The notes under the pieces are model-generated. The model was not told the DNA's origin. It searched no databases and was given only the letters and a program-made list of their open reading frames with translations. Made by a program: the position numbers and the translations under genes. A DNA stretch of 34,765 nucleotides from Chthoniobacterales bacterium (GTDB taxonomy: Bacteria; Verrucomicrobiota; Verrucomicrobiia; Chthoniobacterales; UBA10450). Positions 32,144-34,765 of the stretch are shown here, piece by piece (positions within the stretch are counted from its first letter, which is position 1; every line of letters starts with the position of its first letter). The DNA is taken from the NCBI GenBank assembly GCA_013697365.1, contig JACCXA010000036.1, positions 1 through 34,765 on the forward strand, given 5' to 3'.

Positions 32144-33297
32144 CAGATCCACTTCTCTTCACGCCTGGCCCGCTGAGCACGAGCGCCACCGTCAAAGCGG
32201 CGATGCAGCGCGACCTCGGTTCGCGCGACACGGATTTCATTACCCTCGTCGCTGAGATTCGTCGTGAATTGCTGCAGATCGCGGGCGTGTCACAAGAGAG
32301 CGGGTATGAAGCGGTCCTGGTGCAGGGCAGCGGCACGTTTGCGGTTGAGGCGGTGCTCTCGTCAGTGCTTCCCCCAGATGGCCGCTTGTTGGTGCTCGCG
32401 AACGGCGCCTACGGCGAACGAATGCTGCAAATCGCGGAGCGTCTGAGAATCCCAGCCCGCGTGCAACGATGGCCGGAGAACGAGTCGCCCGACGCAGCGA
32501 CTGTCGCGCTGTTGTTATCCGAGATGCCACGGCCGACGCACGTGGCCATTGTCCATCTCGAAACGACGACCGGCATTCTCAACCCGATTGATGAGATCGG
32601 TCAGATCGTGCGAGAACGCGGTTGCCGTTTCATCGTCGACGCGATGAGCAGCTTTGGCGGTGTGCCGCTCGATCTTGGAATCTTGCAAGCCGACTACCTC
32701 GTCTCTTCCGCCAATAAATGTCTGGAAGGCGTGCCCGGTTTCTCGTTCGTGATCGCGAAGCGAGAAGCGCTCGAAGGGACGAGGGGATACGCGCGCAGCG
32801 TGAGTTTCGATTTGCTCGCGCAGTGGCAAGGCCTCGAGCGCAATGGGCAGTTCCGTTTCACACCGCCAACGCATGCGCTGCTCGGCTTTGCGCAGGCGCT
32901 GAAAGAACTGCGCGACGAAGGCGGGGTCGCGGGACGGGCTTTACGCTATTGCGCCAATCATGAGACTTTGGTGGCAGCAATGCGCGCACTTGGTTTCCGG
33001 GAGTATCTGCAACCGGAACAAGAGAGCGACATCATTACGTCTTTCCGATATCTGGCAGATCCCGACTTCGTATTTGAAGAGTTCTATCGACGCCTCGCGG
33101 CGAAAGGATTTGTGATTTATCCCGGCAAGGTCAGCCATGCCGAGTGTTTTCGCATCGGGACCATCGGCCACATTTCTGCCGGGGATGTGAAGCTTCTCGT
33201 CTCCGCCATCGCGAATGTCCTAAGTGAGTTGGGCGTGCGGGTTTCCCGGAGCGATTCGTGCCGAGCTGTCGCCGGAGACGCCGGCCGCTCCGCATAA
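32140..33297 (+). CDS. 2-aminoethylphosphonate aminotransferase (PhnW-like, biosynthetic)
   Basis: This 385-residue class-V PLP aminotransferase converts phosphonoacetaldehyde to 2-aminoethylphosphonate in this context. FTPGPLSTS (7-15) is the family start; GSGTFAVEAV (63-72) binds the cofactor phosphate, IVDAMSSFGG (165-174) holds the cofactor aspartate, and SSANKCLEGVPG (189-200) carries the Schiff-base Lys193. A normal PhnW ends near residue 370; the last 15 or so residues here are a non-conserved Arg/Ala tail. Its ATG overlaps ppd as ATGA. Degradative PhnW genes sit with phnX or phnA/Y, which are absent, so the biosynthetic direction is favoured. Confidence 0.92.
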   Translation: MTDPLLFTPGPLSTSATVKAAMQRDLGSRDTDFITLVAEIRRELLQIAGVSQESGYEAVLVQGSGTFAVEAVLSSVLPPDGRLLVLANGAYGERMLQIAERLRIPARVQRWPENESPDAATVALLLSEMPRPTHVAIVHLETTTGILNPIDEIGQIVRERGCRFIVDAMSSFGGVPLDLGILQADYLVSSANKCLEGVPGFSFVIAKREALEGTRGYARSVSFDLLAQWQGLERNGQFRFTPPTHALLGFAQALKELRDEGGVAGRALRYCANHETLVAAMRALGFREYLQPEQESDIITSFRYLADPDFVFEEFYRRLAAKGFVIYPGKVSHAECFRIGTIGHISAGDVKLLVSAIANVLSELGVRVSRSDSCRAVAGDAGRSA

Positions 33298-33367
33298 TCG
33301 CGCTGCTTTGCATCGTCTCGCGCCTGCCAGGATTATCACCCGGCTACAGCGCGCTTGATGCTGTTGT

Positions 33368-34765
33368 TTACCGAAGGTTTTTGTCGAGCGCGCCGATTTT
33401 GCGCGTTTCCGGCCAGATCCGCGATACGCCGAGCACGACGAGGATGGTTCCTATCCCTCCGCCCACGACCGAAAGCACTGGTCCGAAGTAAGCCGCCGTC
33501 AGGCCGGACTCGAGCGCGCCGAGCTCGTTCGAAGTCCCGATGAAAATATTGTTCACCGCCGAGATGCGCCCCCGCATCCCGTCCGGCGTGAGCAATTGCA
33601 CCAGCGTATGCCGGATGACCACGCTCACACTGTCGAAAACCCCGGTCAGGAAGAGCATCGCCAGGGAAAGCCAGAGGGAGCGCGACAAGCCAAAGACAAT
33701 CGTCGCCAAACCAAAGCCAGCCACCGTCCAGAGCAGGGTTCGTCCCGCTTGTTTGATCGGGGGAAGATAAGCGATCACGATCGCCATCACGAACGCGCCG
33801 ATTCCAGGCGCAGCCCTTAACCAGCCCAGACCGATCGGTCCACAGTGCAGGATTTTCGCAGCAAAGATCGGCAACAAAGCGGTCGCGCCCCCCAGCAGGA
33901 CAGCCACCATGTCGAGCGTGATCGTGGCGAGGATGACTTTTTTGCTGACAACAAAGCGAATCCCTTCGACCAGGCTCCGCCACGCGCCGCCTTCCACACG
34001 GCTGCCTTGTTTCGCATTCGGAATGGACGCCACGAGGAGGAGGAAAACGAGGGCGCAGCTCGCATCCAGCGCATAGATGGCCGGAAACCCCGCGCGCACG
34101 ATGAGCAGTCCGCCCAGCGCCGGCCCGACGACGGATCCAATTTGAAAGGTGCTGCTGTTCCAGGTGACCGCGTTCGCGAAAGTCTCACGCGGTACCAGCG
34201 TCGGAAAAAAGGCGCTGCGCGCGGCCCAGCCGAAGGTGCGGCCGGTGGCGGAGATCAGCAGAATGAGATAAATGAGTGGGAGCGAAAGATCGTCGAAGTG
34301 GTAATTCGCCTCGCGTTCAAAGATGCCCGCAATCGCGCTGAGGAGCCGATTGCCGCTCTGGAGAAACGGCCAGGCTGGAAGCTGGAGGTGATTCCACGAA
34401 ATCCAGGCCAGGGCGACCGAGCAAACAGCGCTGATCGCTTGCGACCACATGATAATTGTTTTGCGGCTATACCGGTCGGCGAAGTGGCCAGCGGGAAGCG
34501 ACAGAAGGACGACCGGCAGCGCGATCGCCAGACCAACGAGGCCCAGCGCAGTCGCTGAATTCGTGCGCTCGTAGATTTCCCATTCCACCGCGACGAAGAG
34601 CATGAGCCGCCCGATCACGGCAATGAAATTGCCTAACGAATAGAAGCTGAAGGCGCGAATCCGAAACGCGGCGTACGGGTCATGTTTCCCGTTCTTCCCC
34701 CCCTCGAGAGTTCCCTCCGCCGTGGCCGGACGCCGCGAGTCCGGGCGCTCATAACCAGGTGGAGG
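33368..34765 (-). CDS. MFS transporter (EntS/macrolide-efflux-like), N-terminus beyond window
   Basis: This major facilitator superfamily permease has about 12 helices; 465 codons are visible. The frame stays open to the right edge, and the part before the GTG at 34618 (SFYSLGNFIAVIGRLM) is plainly the first membrane helix, so the true start lies outside the window. The motif-A loop is recognisable as GHFADRYSRK. The sequence most resembles the MFS_3/enterobactin-exporter type, with an unusual extra segment between helices 3 and 4 (about 34280-34350). It is convergent with the phosphonate operon, 70 nt from the aminotransferase stop. Substrate is unknown; proximity alone does not make it part of the phosphonate system. 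Confidence 0.88.
   Translation of the reverse strand, partial: PPPGYERPDSRRPATAEGTLEGGKNGKHDPYAAFRIRAFSFYSLGNFIAVIGRLMLFVAVEWEIYERTNSATALGLVGLAIALPVVLLSLPAGHFADRYSRKTIIMWSQAISAVCSVALAWISWNHLQLPAWPFLQSGNRLLSAIAGIFEREANYHFDDLSLPLIYLILLISATGRTFGWAARSAFFPTLVPRETFANAVTWNSSTFQIGSVVGPALGGLLIVRAGFPAIYALDASCALVFLLLVASIPNAKQGSRVEGGAWRSLVEGIRFVVSKKVILATITLDMVAVLLGGATALLPIFAAKILHCGPIGLGWLRAAPGIGAFVMAIVIAYLPPIKQAGRTLLWTVAGFGLATIVFGLSRSLWLSLAMLFLTGVFDSVSVVIRHTLVQLLTPDGMRGRISAVNNIFIGTSNELGALESGLTAAYFGPVLSVVGGGIGTILVVLGVSRIWPETRKIGALDKNLR

Noticed and set aside
34616..34618. GTG as start of the MFS transporter
   Set aside because: The codon lies inside the first membrane helix (NFIAVIGRLM); family-like sequence continues upstream to the window edge.
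1..34765. CRISPR array, phage, insertion sequence, tRNA or rRNA
   Set aside because: Reading the intergenic gaps on both strands showed no regular spacer array, transposase, integrase, cloverleaf or rRNA-like sequence.

Overview
The window looks like a chromosomal segment of a free-living, GC-rich bacterium, most probably a soil-type Verrucomicrobiota (Chthoniobacterales/Udaeobacter-like). This is an inference from gene content and style, not a marker-gene assignment: an L28 and AcpP of ordinary bacterial type, a Gly/Arg-rich RRM protein, two related outer-membrane proteins of the kind common in that phylum, heptanucleotide 'TTCGATG'-type intergenic repeats, and dense gene packing with many 4-nt ATGA/TTGA overlaps. 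No rRNA, tRNA, CRISPR array, phage or complete insertion sequence was seen.

Layout. 98-4099 (minus): a fatty-acid beta-oxidation pair, a FadJ-type multifunctional enzyme followed by an acyl-CoA dehydrogenase. 4318-5715: the Mg2+ channel MgtE. 5805-9316: a Gfo/Idh/MocA-like protein with altered active-site motifs, rpmB, a large uncharacterised charged protein, and acpP with a clear terminator. 9502-12315: a FemAB-like acyltransferase, two half-size EamA-type transporters and an arginase-fold protein. 12352-12824: a low-affinity iron permease gene broken by a frameshift. 12816-16694 (minus): nth, a PGPGW membrane protein, hflX and miaA tightly packed, then an RRM protein upstream. 17084-19429: a UDP-sugar epimerase whose C-terminus runs into a heptad repeat, an anchored M23 peptidase and an AlkA-type glycosylase. 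19569-24782: two paralogous beta-barrel proteins, an ABC exporter and a secreted protein of unknown role.

The most notable region is 24784-33297, a divergent locus for phosphonate synthesis and probably phosphonolipid (or other phosphonate-decorated alcohol) assembly. Rightward: PEP mutase fused to a nucleotidyltransferase, phosphonopyruvate decarboxylase, and a 2-aminoethylphosphonate (AEP) aminotransferase. Together these should take PEP to AEP and then to CMP-AEP. Leftward: a CDP-alcohol phosphatidyltransferase carrying a degenerate nucleotidyltransferase domain, a flippase-like membrane protein (LPG-synthase TM/HpnL type), a LicC/IPCT-like cytidylyltransferase and an HpnA-like reductase/epimerase. 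These look like the activation, transfer and membrane-movement half of the pathway. A frameshifted PIN-domain toxin remnant lies between the two arms. The window ends inside an MFS transporter gene whose N-terminus is off the right edge.

Several non-coding signals stand out: a long hairpin covering the miaA Shine-Dalgarno, a hairpin abutting the ABC ATPase start codon, a hairpin carrying the stop codons of two convergent genes, and palindrome-rich intergenic stretches.
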